Shown piece by piece: positions 43,844 through 52,399 of a stretch of DNA of 64,000 bases. Numbering within the stretch: the stretch's first letter is position 1; every line of letters starts with the position of its first letter. The notes under the pieces were generated by a model. The model ran no database searches, had not been told where the DNA came from, and saw only the letters and a list, made by a program, of their open reading frames with translations. The translations under genes and the position numbers were made by a program. The DNA is from Bacteroidota bacterium (GTDB lineage Bacteria; Bacteroidota; Bacteroidia; Cytophagales; Spirosomataceae), in assembly GCA_020161355.1 (NCBI GenBank), contig JAIUOF010000003.1, forward strand, positions 186,001 to 250,000. Direction: 5' to 3'.

Positions 43844-44284
43844 TTAGATTTCCTTAAAAATTTCGATTCCTTTTGCCTTCAAAATCGCCTGGGAACGGCT
43901 TTTTACATCAAGTTTCACAAAAAGATTTGACATGTGAGTTTTTACAGTAGGTACGCTTACGAAAAGCTTTTCGGCAATCTCCTGATTATTGAGTCCTTCG
44001 GTGAGCAATTCCAAAACTTCCTTTTCTCTTTTGCTTAAGTCCGGAAAATTTGCAACATCTAGTCTTTGTTTTTTTTCAACGATTTTTTTCTGAAAATTCA
44101 AAGCCAGCCATATTCCCAAACCCATAAATACCACAGCAATGCCGCCGGCATAGATTTCGAAGCGATGCTCAATATAGACGTATTGCAACCCCAGCCATTT
44201 CAAAACAAACAGCAAAATGGCCATGGAAATACCATAAAGAAGTATTGGTTTAAAATTTTGGTTTTTACCGGAAAATAATTTCAT
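43844..44284 (-). CDS. Membrane-anchored LuxR-type transcriptional regulator
   Basis: This 146-residue protein has two N-terminal membrane segments (~14-32 and 43-64) and a C-terminal LuxR/GerE helix-turn-helix ([20 protein letters not shown], then [20 protein letters not shown]). There is no receiver domain. Such membrane-tethered regulators occur beside DUF4199 genes in Bacteroidota. It overlaps the end of the rhamnogalacturonan acetylesterase gene by 4 bases, so the two are translationally coupled, which is unexpected for a regulator and an enzyme. Confidence 0.82.
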   Translation of the reverse strand: MKLFSGKNQNFKPILLYGISMAILLFVLKWLGLQYVYIEHRFEIYAGGIAVVFMGLGIWLALNFQKKIVEKKQRLDVANFPDLSKREKEVLELLTEGLNNQEIAEKLFVSVPTVKTHMSNLFVKLDVKSRSQAILKAKGIEIFKEI

Positions 44285-45042
44285 AATAAATATTTTCTCA
44301 ATTTTGAGTTTCTCATATTTTTTATCCCCATCACCACACTTTGAGCATTTAGTTCAGCTCCTGCGGCATTGGTATGCACATTGTCTTTTGGAGTAAAAAA
44401 TCGCTTTTTTACCTCTTCCTGACCCAGTTTATCATATTCTTTTGCCGAAATTTCATGCAAATCTATAAAATTTGCTTTCGTTTCTTCCGAAACCTGCCTT
44501 GCCCAATGCGGGTAATATTCAGGTTTTCTCTGCACTTTCCCATTTTCAAATTTACAAAATGGCACTTGTGAACACACAAATACTTCCACTCCTTTTGCCC
44601 TGGCTTCAGTAATATATTTTCGCATGTACCATCCAAAACTATGCACTACTTCATGTTTTTGGGTGATCAGATTATCAATTTCTACCGAATCCTGCCCAAT
44701 GCCCTTAATAGTTCCCCGTGCCCTGATGGTATCGTTGATGGCCCAGTCGTCATTATGACCAAACTGTATCATTAGGAAATCTCCTTTTTCCATTTTCGAC
44801 AAAATAGGCTCCCAGCGACCATCAGTCAGAAAAGTGCGGCTACTTCTTCCGCCGATAGCATGGTTTTCTATATTGATCTTGGTAGTATCAAAATAAGCCC
44901 CAATCTTGCTCCCCCAACCCCACATATCATTTTCGCCTTTTCCCTGACCGGTTTTCACAGTGCTATCGCCAATCAAAAAGAGGGTCGGCTTGGGTTTATG
45001 GGTAAAAGAAATGAGTGTTAAATAGAGAATTAGGTATTTCAT
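44281..45042 (-). CDS. Rhamnogalacturonan acetylesterase-like SGNH hydrolase (CE12-type)
   Basis: This 253-residue protein has a short hydrophobic leader ([15 protein letters not shown]). It shows the SGNH blocks: LFLIGDST (block I Ser), [10 protein letters not shown] (block II Gly), QFGHNDD (block III Asn) and DNVHTN (block V Asp-His). The sequence between blocks ([26 protein letters not shown]) is typical of CE12 enzymes that remove acetyl groups from rhamnogalacturonan. It complements the pectin locus 20 kb away. It is likely periplasmic and overlaps the LuxR gene by 4 bases. Confidence 0.85.
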   Translation of the reverse strand: MKYLILYLTLISFTHKPKPTLFLIGDSTVKTGQGKGENDMWGWGSKIGAYFDTTKINIENHAIGGRSSRTFLTDGRWEPILSKMEKGDFLMIQFGHNDDWAINDTIRARGTIKGIGQDSVEIDNLITQKHEVVHSFGWYMRKYITEARAKGVEVFVCSQVPFCKFENGKVQRKPEYYPHWARQVSEETKANFIDLHEISAKEYDKLGQEEVKKRFFTPKDNVHTNAAGAELNAQSVVMGIKNMRNSKLRKYLL

Positions 45043-45207
45043 TTGAGGGTTTTGAAAGGTTCTTCAACTCAAAATTAAACATTTATATAACTTAATCCCT
45101 GCAAAATATACGGTGATTAAATACATTATTCACCACACATATTCTACTTTTTATGCAATTTTGCAATCAAAATGAAAATCTGCATAAAATTCCTATTCAT
45201 TATATAA

Positions 45208-45237
45208 CAAAAAAACCGACCATATAAGCCGGTTTTT
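45208..45237 (-). terminator. Intrinsic terminator of the suc-lpd operon
   Basis: An 8-bp stem (AAAAACCG / CGGTTTTT) with an 11-base loop lies 26 bases beyond the lpd stop. Read on the minus strand it ends in a T tract, as expected for an intrinsic terminator. Confidence 0.75.
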
Positions 45238-45262
45238 CTTTATTAATATCTCCAAAAAATTC

Positions 45263-46663
45263 TTAAGAATGAATCGCCCGGTTGTCGGTGGCAGCCAGAC
45301 AAGCCTCTTTCATGGCCTCCAGATAAGTAGGGTGAGCGTGAGATATCCTCGAAATATCTTCGGCACTGGCTCTGAATTCCATCGCTGTTACAGCTTCGCC
45401 AATCATATCAGCAGCACGGGCACCTATTATGTGCACGCCTAAAATCTCATCCGTATTTTTATCGGCCAGTACTTTCACCATTCCGTCCACATCACCGCTG
45501 GCTGTAGCACGGCCCAATGCTTTGAAAGGAAAACTGCCAGATTTATAGGCTGCTCCTGATGCTTTGAGTTCTTCCTCGGTTTTACCTACTGAAGCCACTT
45601 CCGGCCAGGTGTAAACTACGCCAGGAATAAGATTGTAATTGATATGTGGTTTTTGACCGGCAAGCGTTTCAGCCACAAATACACCTTCTTCTTCGGCTTT
45701 GTGAGCTAGCATGGCACCTCTGATCACATCGCCAATGGCGTAAATGCCAGGAACGTTGGTTTGCAAAGTATGTTCATCGACCAATACCTTGCCTCTATCG
45801 GTCTGAACACCGATAGCTTCCAGATTTAGATTATCAATATATGGACGGCGACCGATACTTACCAGACAGTAATCTCCGGTAATTTCAACGGTTTTACCGG
45901 TTTTATCTTCAGCTGTGATTTTAACTTCTTTACCCAGATTTTCAATCAAACTTACTTTGGTATTAAAATAAAACTCAACCCCTAGCTTTTTGACTGACTT
46001 CTGAAGCTCCTTACCCATGGTTTTGTCCATGGTTGGAATCATACCGTCGGCAAATTCTACAAAAGTCACTTTGGCACCTAATCTGGCATAGACAGAACCC
46101 AACTCAGCACCAATCACCCCGGCACCAATAACTACCAAATGCTTAGGCACTTCCTGGAGATTAAGAGCCTCGGTAGAAGTGATTATACGGGTTTTATCAT
46201 AATTCATGAAAGGCAGAATGGTTGGCTTGGAACCCGTAGCTATAATCACATTTTTGCTGGTCAGAAGCTCTTCAGAGCCATCAGTCTTTGCTACTTTCAC
46301 GGTATTTTTATCTACAAAAGACCCAAAACCATTTTTTACATCAATTTTGTTTTTCTTCATCAGATAATTGATGCCATCATTCATTTTTTTCACCACACCG
46401 GCTTTGCGTTCAATCATCTTTTTGATATCAGCCTTAACTTTTCCGGTGGTGATTCCATGTTCTTCGAAATGATGCACAGCATTGTAATAATGCTCAGAAG
46501 AATCTAAAAGTGCCTTGGAAGGAATACAGCCCACATTGAGACAAGTACCACCCATGGCATTATATTTTTCGACGATGGCGGTTTTGAAACCTAATTGGGC
46601 ACAACGGATGGCCGCTACATAACCACCTGGACCCGAACCAATTACTACTACGTCGTATTGCAT
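45263..46663 (-). CDS. lpdA: Dihydrolipoyl dehydrogenase (E3)
   Basis: This 466-residue flavoprotein has the FAD-binding motif VVIGSGPGGYVAA, the redox-active disulfide GGTCLNVGCIPSKALL, the NAD-binding motif VVIGAGVIGAELGSVYARLG and the C-terminal His-Glu pair in HAHPTYLEAMKEA. It reoxidises dihydrolipoamide of the 2-oxoglutarate (and probably pyruvate) dehydrogenase complex with NAD. It lies 98 bases after the E2 gene, separated by a palindromic repeat, and is followed by a terminator. Confidence 0.94.
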   Translation of the reverse strand: MQYDVVVIGSGPGGYVAAIRCAQLGFKTAIVEKYNAMGGTCLNVGCIPSKALLDSSEHYYNAVHHFEEHGITTGKVKADIKKMIERKAGVVKKMNDGINYLMKKNKIDVKNGFGSFVDKNTVKVAKTDGSEELLTSKNVIIATGSKPTILPFMNYDKTRIITSTEALNLQEVPKHLVVIGAGVIGAELGSVYARLGAKVTFVEFADGMIPTMDKTMGKELQKSVKKLGVEFYFNTKVSLIENLGKEVKITAEDKTGKTVEITGDYCLVSIGRRPYIDNLNLEAIGVQTDRGKVLVDEHTLQTNVPGIYAIGDVIRGAMLAHKAEEEGVFVAETLAGQKPHINYNLIPGVVYTWPEVASVGKTEEELKASGAAYKSGSFPFKALGRATASGDVDGMVKVLADKNTDEILGVHIIGARAADMIGEAVTAMEFRASAEDISRISHAHPTYLEAMKEACLAATDNRAIHS

Positions 46664-46689
46664 TTTTTTCTAAATTATTTGAAAATTTT

Positions 46690-46748
46690 GTCAGGCTGAG
46701 CTTGTCGAAGCCATTTTCAAAATGGCACTTCGACAGTCTCAGTGTGAC
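46690..46748. repeat. REP-like palindromic element between E2 and lpd genes
   Basis: A 59-base imperfect inverted repeat has arms GTCAGGCTGAGCTTGTCGAA and the reverse complement of TTCGACAGTCTCAGTGTGAC. The arms match at GTCA, CTGAG and TGTCGAAG, around a CCATTTT/AAAATGG inner stem. Elements of this sequence type recur in Bacteroidota intergenic regions as REP-like repeats (recollection, not searched). It could attenuate or stabilise the transcript between sucB and lpd. Confidence 0.7.
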
Positions 46749-46761
46749 ACTTTAATTATGT

Positions 46762-48306
46762 TTACACCTGCAAAAGCATCCTCATCGGATCTTCCAGAAG
46801 CTGCTTTACTCTTACCAAAAAGCCTACCGAATCTTTACCATCTATAGTACGATGGTCATAAGAAAGAGCCACATACATGATAGGTCTGATTTCAACCTGA
46901 CCGTTGATTGCTACAGGCCGCTCAACGATATTGTGCATCCCCAAAATGGCTGACTGTGGTGCGTTGATGATAGGCGTTGAAAGCATGGAACCGAATATAC
47001 CGCCATTGGTGATGGTAAAAGTTCCACCTGTCATTTCTTCGATAGTAAGCTTATTATCACGGGCTTTGGTCGCCAATCTTACTACTTCAGCTTCTATCTG
47101 GGCAAACGACATTTTTTCAGCATTTCTTATAACAGGTACCACCAATCCTCTTGGAGCTGAAACTGCAATGGAAATATCTGTGAAATCATTGTAAACGATT
47201 TCTTCTCCGTCAATGTAGGCATTTACCAATGGAAACTCCTGAAGTGCGATAGAACATGCTTTGGTAAAGAAAGACATAAATCCAAGCCCTACGCCATGCG
47301 TATCTTTAAACTTGTCTTTATAAGTTTTACGTAAATCCATGATCGGCTTCATGTCCACTTCATTGAAAGTAGTGAGCATGGCAGTTTCATTTTTCACTGC
47401 TACCAAACGCTTGCTGATGGTCTTACGCAAAGTAGTCATTTTTTCTCTTCTGGATCCACGGCTGTCTGCTGAAACAGGAGCCGAAGGAGCAGCAGGAGCG
47501 GTTGTTACAGGTGAAGGAGGAGTGACAGCTGCAACCTGTGCATTCTGAGCATCTTCCTTGGTGATTCTTCCGCCAACGCCAGTTCCCTGTACATCAGAAG
47601 AAGAAAGACCTTTTTCAGCCATCACTTTTGCAGCCGCGGGAGAAGGATGTCCCGAGGCATAATTGGCATCTGAAGTTGCTACCGGTGCAGCAGTTGAGGC
47701 GGCTTCAACTGAAGGTTGAGAAACCTGTGCAGAGCCACCAACTTGTAAAGTAGCTAAAATACCCCCTATTGGCACCACACTTCCTGGTTGAGCAATTACG
47801 GTCAAAACGCCCGCTTGTGGTGAAGGCAACTCGAAAGTGGCCTTGTCTGATTCTAACTCACAGATAATTTCATCCAGAGAAACGTTTTCGCCGGTATTTT
47901 TTAGCCAGCTGGCTACTGTTACTTCTGTGATAGATTCGCCTACCGCCGGAACTTTTATTTCAATAGTTTGGGAAGCAACTGGTGCTGCAGAAGCAACAGG
48001 AGCCGATTCTTTGACAACAACTGGTATCTCCTCAACGACTGCCGGTGCAGAGGCAGCAACTGGCTGAGCTCCGGAAGGTTCGATTTTGCAAATTGGTGAA
48101 CCAATAGCCAATACATCACCTTCTTTGCCGATAATTCTTAATATGCCGTCGGCTTCGGCAGGTAATTCAAATGTTGCTTTGTCGGACTCCAGTTCACAAA
48201 TCACTTCGTCCATTTTTACAAAATCTCCATCTTTTTTGACCCAGGCAGCAATTGTAACTTCCGTTACAGACTCTCCTACCGAGGGAACTTTCATTTCAAT
48301 AACCAT
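46762..48306 (-). CDS. sucB: 2-oxoglutarate dehydrogenase E2 (dihydrolipoyl succinyltransferase), two lipoyl domains
   Basis: This 514-residue protein has two tandem lipoyl domains (~2-75 and ~115-190), each with the lipoylation motif ESDKATFE. Ala/Pro/Val-rich linkers, a peripheral-subunit-binding domain ([20 protein letters not shown]) and the catalytic chloramphenicol-acetyltransferase-like domain follow, with active-site [11 protein letters not shown] near the C-terminus. It transfers succinyl from E1 to CoA. Many SucB proteins have a single lipoyl domain, so the duplication is notable though not rare in this phylum. It starts 10 bases after the E1 stop. Confidence 0.92.
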   Translation of the reverse strand: MVIEMKVPSVGESVTEVTIAAWVKKDGDFVKMDEVICELESDKATFELPAEADGILRIIGKEGDVLAIGSPICKIEPSGAQPVAASAPAVVEEIPVVVKESAPVASAAPVASQTIEIKVPAVGESITEVTVASWLKNTGENVSLDEIICELESDKATFELPSPQAGVLTVIAQPGSVVPIGGILATLQVGGSAQVSQPSVEAASTAAPVATSDANYASGHPSPAAAKVMAEKGLSSSDVQGTGVGGRITKEDAQNAQVAAVTPPSPVTTAPAAPSAPVSADSRGSRREKMTTLRKTISKRLVAVKNETAMLTTFNEVDMKPIMDLRKTYKDKFKDTHGVGLGFMSFFTKACSIALQEFPLVNAYIDGEEIVYNDFTDISIAVSAPRGLVVPVIRNAEKMSFAQIEAEVVRLATKARDNKLTIEEMTGGTFTITNGGIFGSMLSTPIINAPQSAILGMHNIVERPVAINGQVEIRPIMYVALSYDHRTIDGKDSVGFLVRVKQLLEDPMRMLLQV

Positions 48307-48316
48307 GACTTAGGTA

Positions 48317-51091
48317 TTAATTCAATTGGAATGCTTTATCTAATATTTTATTCTGAATCTCATTATGATTTTTGGTATAACCAGTAGCTGGTGACGCACT
48401 TAGTTTACGAGAAATCACATCGTCAAATCCTCCCGGGAACTCTCTTACCATATAATTCCAGTAACCCATATTGAGTGGTTCTTCCTGCACCCACAGCTTC
48501 TCGGCTTTTGGATATTTTGCCAATTCATTTTCAATCTGGGTTTTGGGAAGAGGATGTAATTGCTCCACTCTGATAATGGCAATATCCTCCCGATTTTCGT
48601 CTTTTTTACGTTTTAGCAAATCATAGTAAACTTTTCCTGAGCAGGCCAAAACTCTCCTAACTTTCCTGGTATCAGCCGATTCATCACCAATAACTTCTTT
48701 AAAATGAGTATTTGGCAGAAACTCTTCCATATTTGAAACAGCAAGTGGATGCCTTAACATTGATTTTGGAGACATGTGCACACATGGCTTACGGAATGGC
48801 AAAGTTACCTGACGACGTAACATGTGGAAAAAGTTGGCAGGAGTTGTACAGTTACAAACATAGATATTGTATTCTGCAGCCAACTGCAAGAACCTTTCAG
48901 GTCGTGCGTTGGAGTGTTCTGGTCCCTGACCTTCGTAACCATGTGGCAGCAAAAGTACAAGGCCATTCATGGAGTTCCATTTGGATTCAGCTGCTACCAC
49001 AAACTGGTCAATCATGATTTGGGCACCGTTGGCAAAGTCACCGAACTGTGCCTCCCAAATCACGAGGGCATTAGGGTTGGCCAATGCATAACCGTATTCA
49101 AAGCCCATTACGGCATATTCAGACAGGAAAGAGTTGTAAATTTCGAATTTACCCTGACCCTCTCTGATATGCTGAAGATTATTATATTTAGCATAGGTTT
49201 TGATATCGTGCAAAACTGCATGGCGATGAGAGAAAGTACCTCGCTGTACATCCTGTCCACTCATTCTCACCCAATTACCCTGATTTAGAATTGAGCCAAA
49301 CGCCATCAACTCAGCTGCCGCCCAGTTAAATGGTTTTTTACCATCAAAAATATCTTTTCTCTCTTCAAGAACCTTTTCTATCTGCTTTATTGGTGTAAAA
49401 TCAGAAGGAACCGATGAAAGGGCTTTCCCAATAATGGCAATATCCTCTTTCGAAATACCGGTCTTTGGTGATTCATCAAAATCACTTACCACTGAGCGAC
49501 GCAATTTTGCCCAGTCTCTTTCGAGTTTTGGAAGAACATAGGACAATTGGTTTTGTTTTACTTTCGCCAGGATATTCTGCAAATCATCGTCAAACTGAGC
49601 TTTGATTTGTTTGAAATGTGATTCATCAATATCGCCACCTGCTTTCAGTTTTTCAATATAAATCTCACGTGGAGTGTGATGTTGAGATATAAGCTCATAC
49701 ATTCCGGGCTGTGTAAAGCGTGGCTCGTCGGCTTCGTTGTGTCCATGTTTACGATAGCAAATCATATCAACAAACACATCTTTATTAAATTCTTTCCTGA
49801 ACTCGATGGCCAGTTCCATGGCATATACTACCGCTTCAGGGTCGTCGCCGTTGACATGGAAGATCGGAGTATCCAGCATTTTTGCTACATCAGAGCTATA
49901 AAGCGTCGAGCGGGCATCCACGTTGTCGGTAGTGAAACCTATCTGGTTATTAATGGTCAAATGTATTGCACCACCCACATAATATCCGGGAAGGTTTGAC
50001 ATCTGGGCTACTTCATAAACAATGCCCTGCCCTGCCAATGATGCATCCCCATGGATAATTATAGGTAAGATTTTATCATAGATGTCAGCGAATTCATTGG
50101 GCTTGAATCCTTGACTTTCAAAGTGAGCGTCGGCTCTGGAGCGGGCATAACCCAACACTACAGGGTCAACGGTTTCGAGATGGGATGGGTTGGCCATCAA
50201 TTTCAATGAAACTCTTTTTCCTGAAGGAGTTTCTATCTGACTTTCATATCCCTGATGGTATTTTACGTCACCATCGCTGAATTCTATCGTAGGAACATTT
50301 TCTTCAAATTCATTAAAAACCTGATCATAAGGTTTTTGAAGGATATTGGTCAATACATTTAGACGCCCCCTGTGAGCCATCCCAATGATCACCTCTTCCA
50401 CGCCGAGTTCCGCCCCTTTCAATATTGCAGCATCAAGTCCGGGAATTGCAGACTCACCTCCTTCTAATGAAAATCTTTTTTTACCTAAGAATTTAGTATG
50501 CAGGAAGTTTTCAAAAGCAACTGCCTGGTTTAGTTTTTTCAATATCCTGATTTTCTGATCCTGTCCGGGATTATAATCGAGGTATTCTTTTTCTATTTTC
50601 CTTCTAAACCAACTTTTAATCTTGCGGTCCCTGATATACAAGTATTCAAAACCTATTTTCCCACCATAAATTTTCAAAAGTGAGTTATAAATCTCCCTTA
50701 ATGTAGCCGGTCTTCCAAAGACTTCAACACCAGCCTCAAAAACTGTATCAAAGTCATTTTCGGAAAGTTGATAATATTCAAGATTAAGATTGGCATTAAA
50801 TTTCCTGATATCGTAGAGTGGGTCAATTTTGGCCAACATATGACCCCTTGACCTAAATCCTCTGATTAAATGTACTACCTCTCTTTCTTTAAATATCTTT
50901 TGTGAATCCGCTGTGCCCTCAGACTGACTTTTAGGAAGACCATTGTTACCTCCCCAGGTCTTTGAAAGCTCAAATCCCTTAAAGAAATATTGCCAACTTG
51001 TGTCAACAGAGTTTGGGTCTTGAAGATACTGCTGGTAAAGCGATTCAATTGCGGTTACATCTGCATTGGCAATGTAAGAAAACTGATCCAT
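48317..51091 (-). CDS. sucA: 2-oxoglutarate dehydrogenase E1
   Basis: This 924-residue thiamine-diphosphate enzyme has family features throughout: the N-terminal SYIANADVTAIESLYQQYLQ, EVIIGMAHRGRLNVLTNIL, HGDASLAGQGIVYE, the metal/ThDP segment INNQIGFTTD, HNEADEPRFTQP and the C-terminal EEPLNMGYWNYM. It decarboxylates 2-oxoglutarate and reductively succinylates the E2 lipoyl group in the TCA cycle. Length matches the usual ~930. It is the first gene of the sucA-sucB-lpdA operon. Confidence 0.95.
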   Translation of the reverse strand: MDQFSYIANADVTAIESLYQQYLQDPNSVDTSWQYFFKGFELSKTWGGNNGLPKSQSEGTADSQKIFKEREVVHLIRGFRSRGHMLAKIDPLYDIRKFNANLNLEYYQLSENDFDTVFEAGVEVFGRPATLREIYNSLLKIYGGKIGFEYLYIRDRKIKSWFRRKIEKEYLDYNPGQDQKIRILKKLNQAVAFENFLHTKFLGKKRFSLEGGESAIPGLDAAILKGAELGVEEVIIGMAHRGRLNVLTNILQKPYDQVFNEFEENVPTIEFSDGDVKYHQGYESQIETPSGKRVSLKLMANPSHLETVDPVVLGYARSRADAHFESQGFKPNEFADIYDKILPIIIHGDASLAGQGIVYEVAQMSNLPGYYVGGAIHLTINNQIGFTTDNVDARSTLYSSDVAKMLDTPIFHVNGDDPEAVVYAMELAIEFRKEFNKDVFVDMICYRKHGHNEADEPRFTQPGMYELISQHHTPREIYIEKLKAGGDIDESHFKQIKAQFDDDLQNILAKVKQNQLSYVLPKLERDWAKLRRSVVSDFDESPKTGISKEDIAIIGKALSSVPSDFTPIKQIEKVLEERKDIFDGKKPFNWAAAELMAFGSILNQGNWVRMSGQDVQRGTFSHRHAVLHDIKTYAKYNNLQHIREGQGKFEIYNSFLSEYAVMGFEYGYALANPNALVIWEAQFGDFANGAQIMIDQFVVAAESKWNSMNGLVLLLPHGYEGQGPEHSNARPERFLQLAAEYNIYVCNCTTPANFFHMLRRQVTLPFRKPCVHMSPKSMLRHPLAVSNMEEFLPNTHFKEVIGDESADTRKVRRVLACSGKVYYDLLKRKKDENREDIAIIRVEQLHPLPKTQIENELAKYPKAEKLWVQEEPLNMGYWNYMVREFPGGFDDVISRKLSASPATGYTKNHNEIQNKILDKAFQLN

Positions 51092-51438
51092 TTTTGTTTT
51101 TTTAAAAAAGCTATTTTTTACTTAAGAATCAAAAATCAGGACAAAAAATTGCCCTATTTCGTAGAACGCCAAAAATCAATCCAATACTATATTTTTTTCT
51201 AATATTTTAGACAACCCTTAACCTTCGGTTTGATGATTGATTGTATGTAATGACATATTTTAAATTACAAAAATCAAAATCATCATGCTAACTAAATAGT
51301 TTTATTTTTAACTAACAAAAAAATTGTGTTTATTTTATATTTTTCTATACAAATTAGCCAAAAAATTTAACTTTTTTAAGAAAAATCTAATTTCTGACTC
51401 TGAAAAATGTAATTTTTATTTAAACAATTGCCTAAATA
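51092..51438. other. AT-rich intergenic region upstream of sucA
   Basis: This 347-base region is AT-rich and should contain the minus-strand promoter of the suc operon and the end of the PorP transcript. I found no convincing -7/-33 pair, no hairpin with a T tract, and no RNA gene. Confidence 0.45.
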
Positions 51439-52341
51439 TCAAAATTTATTAAAAAACTTTGAATCTCCCTGATTTGGATTGGACGTGTACCGAAAATATA
51501 ATTGGAATATCCCCCTGAGATTGAGGTCATTTTCATAAGAAGAATTACCAGAAACCGGGTCGGTTAGTTTATTATTATCATATGAAATCCCAACATGGAC
51601 TGATTTGTACATTTTGTATTCCACGGAAGGTATCAGGCTCCAAGTTTTCTCAAAGTTTCTGTAAATATTATTTTTTCTGAGAGACAATCCGAGTCCAACC
51701 CGCTGATTGTACCAAAATTTAGTATTTAAATCTATGTTATTTTGATTGGAAAAATTATATAATAAAGCATTGATATTGAAATGGAAAAGTGAATTCTCGG
51801 GGGAATGAATATATCCTAATTGAAAATAAACAGGTTTACTGTCTACTATTTTCTTTGAAGCAACAGCCATTGGCTTCGATATTCCGGCAAAAAGCCCTTT
51901 ATACATCACCAAGCCACCCGCACCCACAAAAGGGGCAATCTGACTATTGGCTGAGAGTACTATTTGGTTATTAATCATCAGACCGGCATCAATTCCGGCT
52001 TTGACTGATACCTCTCCCAATTCAAATCCCTTACTGTATGAAGTCAGAAAGCCACGGCTCAGCACATTTCCAATATTGGATCTAAAAGCCTGAAAAGCAA
52101 TTCCACTCTGGTTGAAAAGCTGGCCGTCGATAACCAGCATCTGGTTAACCTGATTAGGCCTTAAAGTCCCATTAAATTGCTGCCCGAGAAGTGTTTTTAC
52201 AGAAAAAATACCGTTTTCACCCGCATAAGCAGGATTATAAGACAATTGATTAAATTGGTACTGTTTTACCAGGCCGTCTTGTGCAAAAGTGCAAAAACTA
52301 ACCAATAGAAGGACTGTTGTTAATATTCTGTTTTTTTCCAT
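51439..52341 (-). CDS. PorP/SprF family T9SS outer-membrane protein
   Basis: This 300-residue protein has a signal peptide (VSFCTFA-Q) and the PorP/SprF opening QYQFNQLSYNPAYAGENGIF. A beta-barrel follows, ending in aromatic strands (FQLYFRYTSN). SprF-like proteins assist secretion and surface attachment of specific type B T9SS cargo, and the giant protein upstream is the likely client (inference). It is the last gene of the four-gene run. A hairpin with a T tract sits directly before its start codon. Confidence 0.85.
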   Translation of the reverse strand: MEKNRILTTVLLLVSFCTFAQDGLVKQYQFNQLSYNPAYAGENGIFSVKTLLGQQFNGTLRPNQVNQMLVIDGQLFNQSGIAFQAFRSNIGNVLSRGFLTSYSKGFELGEVSVKAGIDAGLMINNQIVLSANSQIAPFVGAGGLVMYKGLFAGISKPMAVASKKIVDSKPVYFQLGYIHSPENSLFHFNINALLYNFSNQNNIDLNTKFWYNQRVGLGLSLRKNNIYRNFEKTWSLIPSVEYKMYKSVHVGISYDNNKLTDPVSGNSSYENDLNLRGIFQLYFRYTSNPNQGDSKFFNKF

Positions 52342-52372
52342 AAAAAAAGGCCGCTTACCTTAATAAACGGCC
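52342..52372 (-). terminator. Terminator-like hairpin abutting the PorP start codon
   Basis: On the minus strand a GGCCG/CGGCC stem (with extra TTA/TAA pairing inside) is followed by seven T residues and then immediately by the ATG at 52341. It may terminate or attenuate transcription entering the last porP gene, or hide its ribosome-binding region. Confidence 0.6.
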
Positions 52373-52399
52373 AATTTAATAATAGTATATGATTCTCGA

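Noticed and set aside
46139..46507. Plus-strand open frame antisense to lpd
   Set aside because: It has no recognisable domain and lies wholly within a highly conserved enzyme gene.
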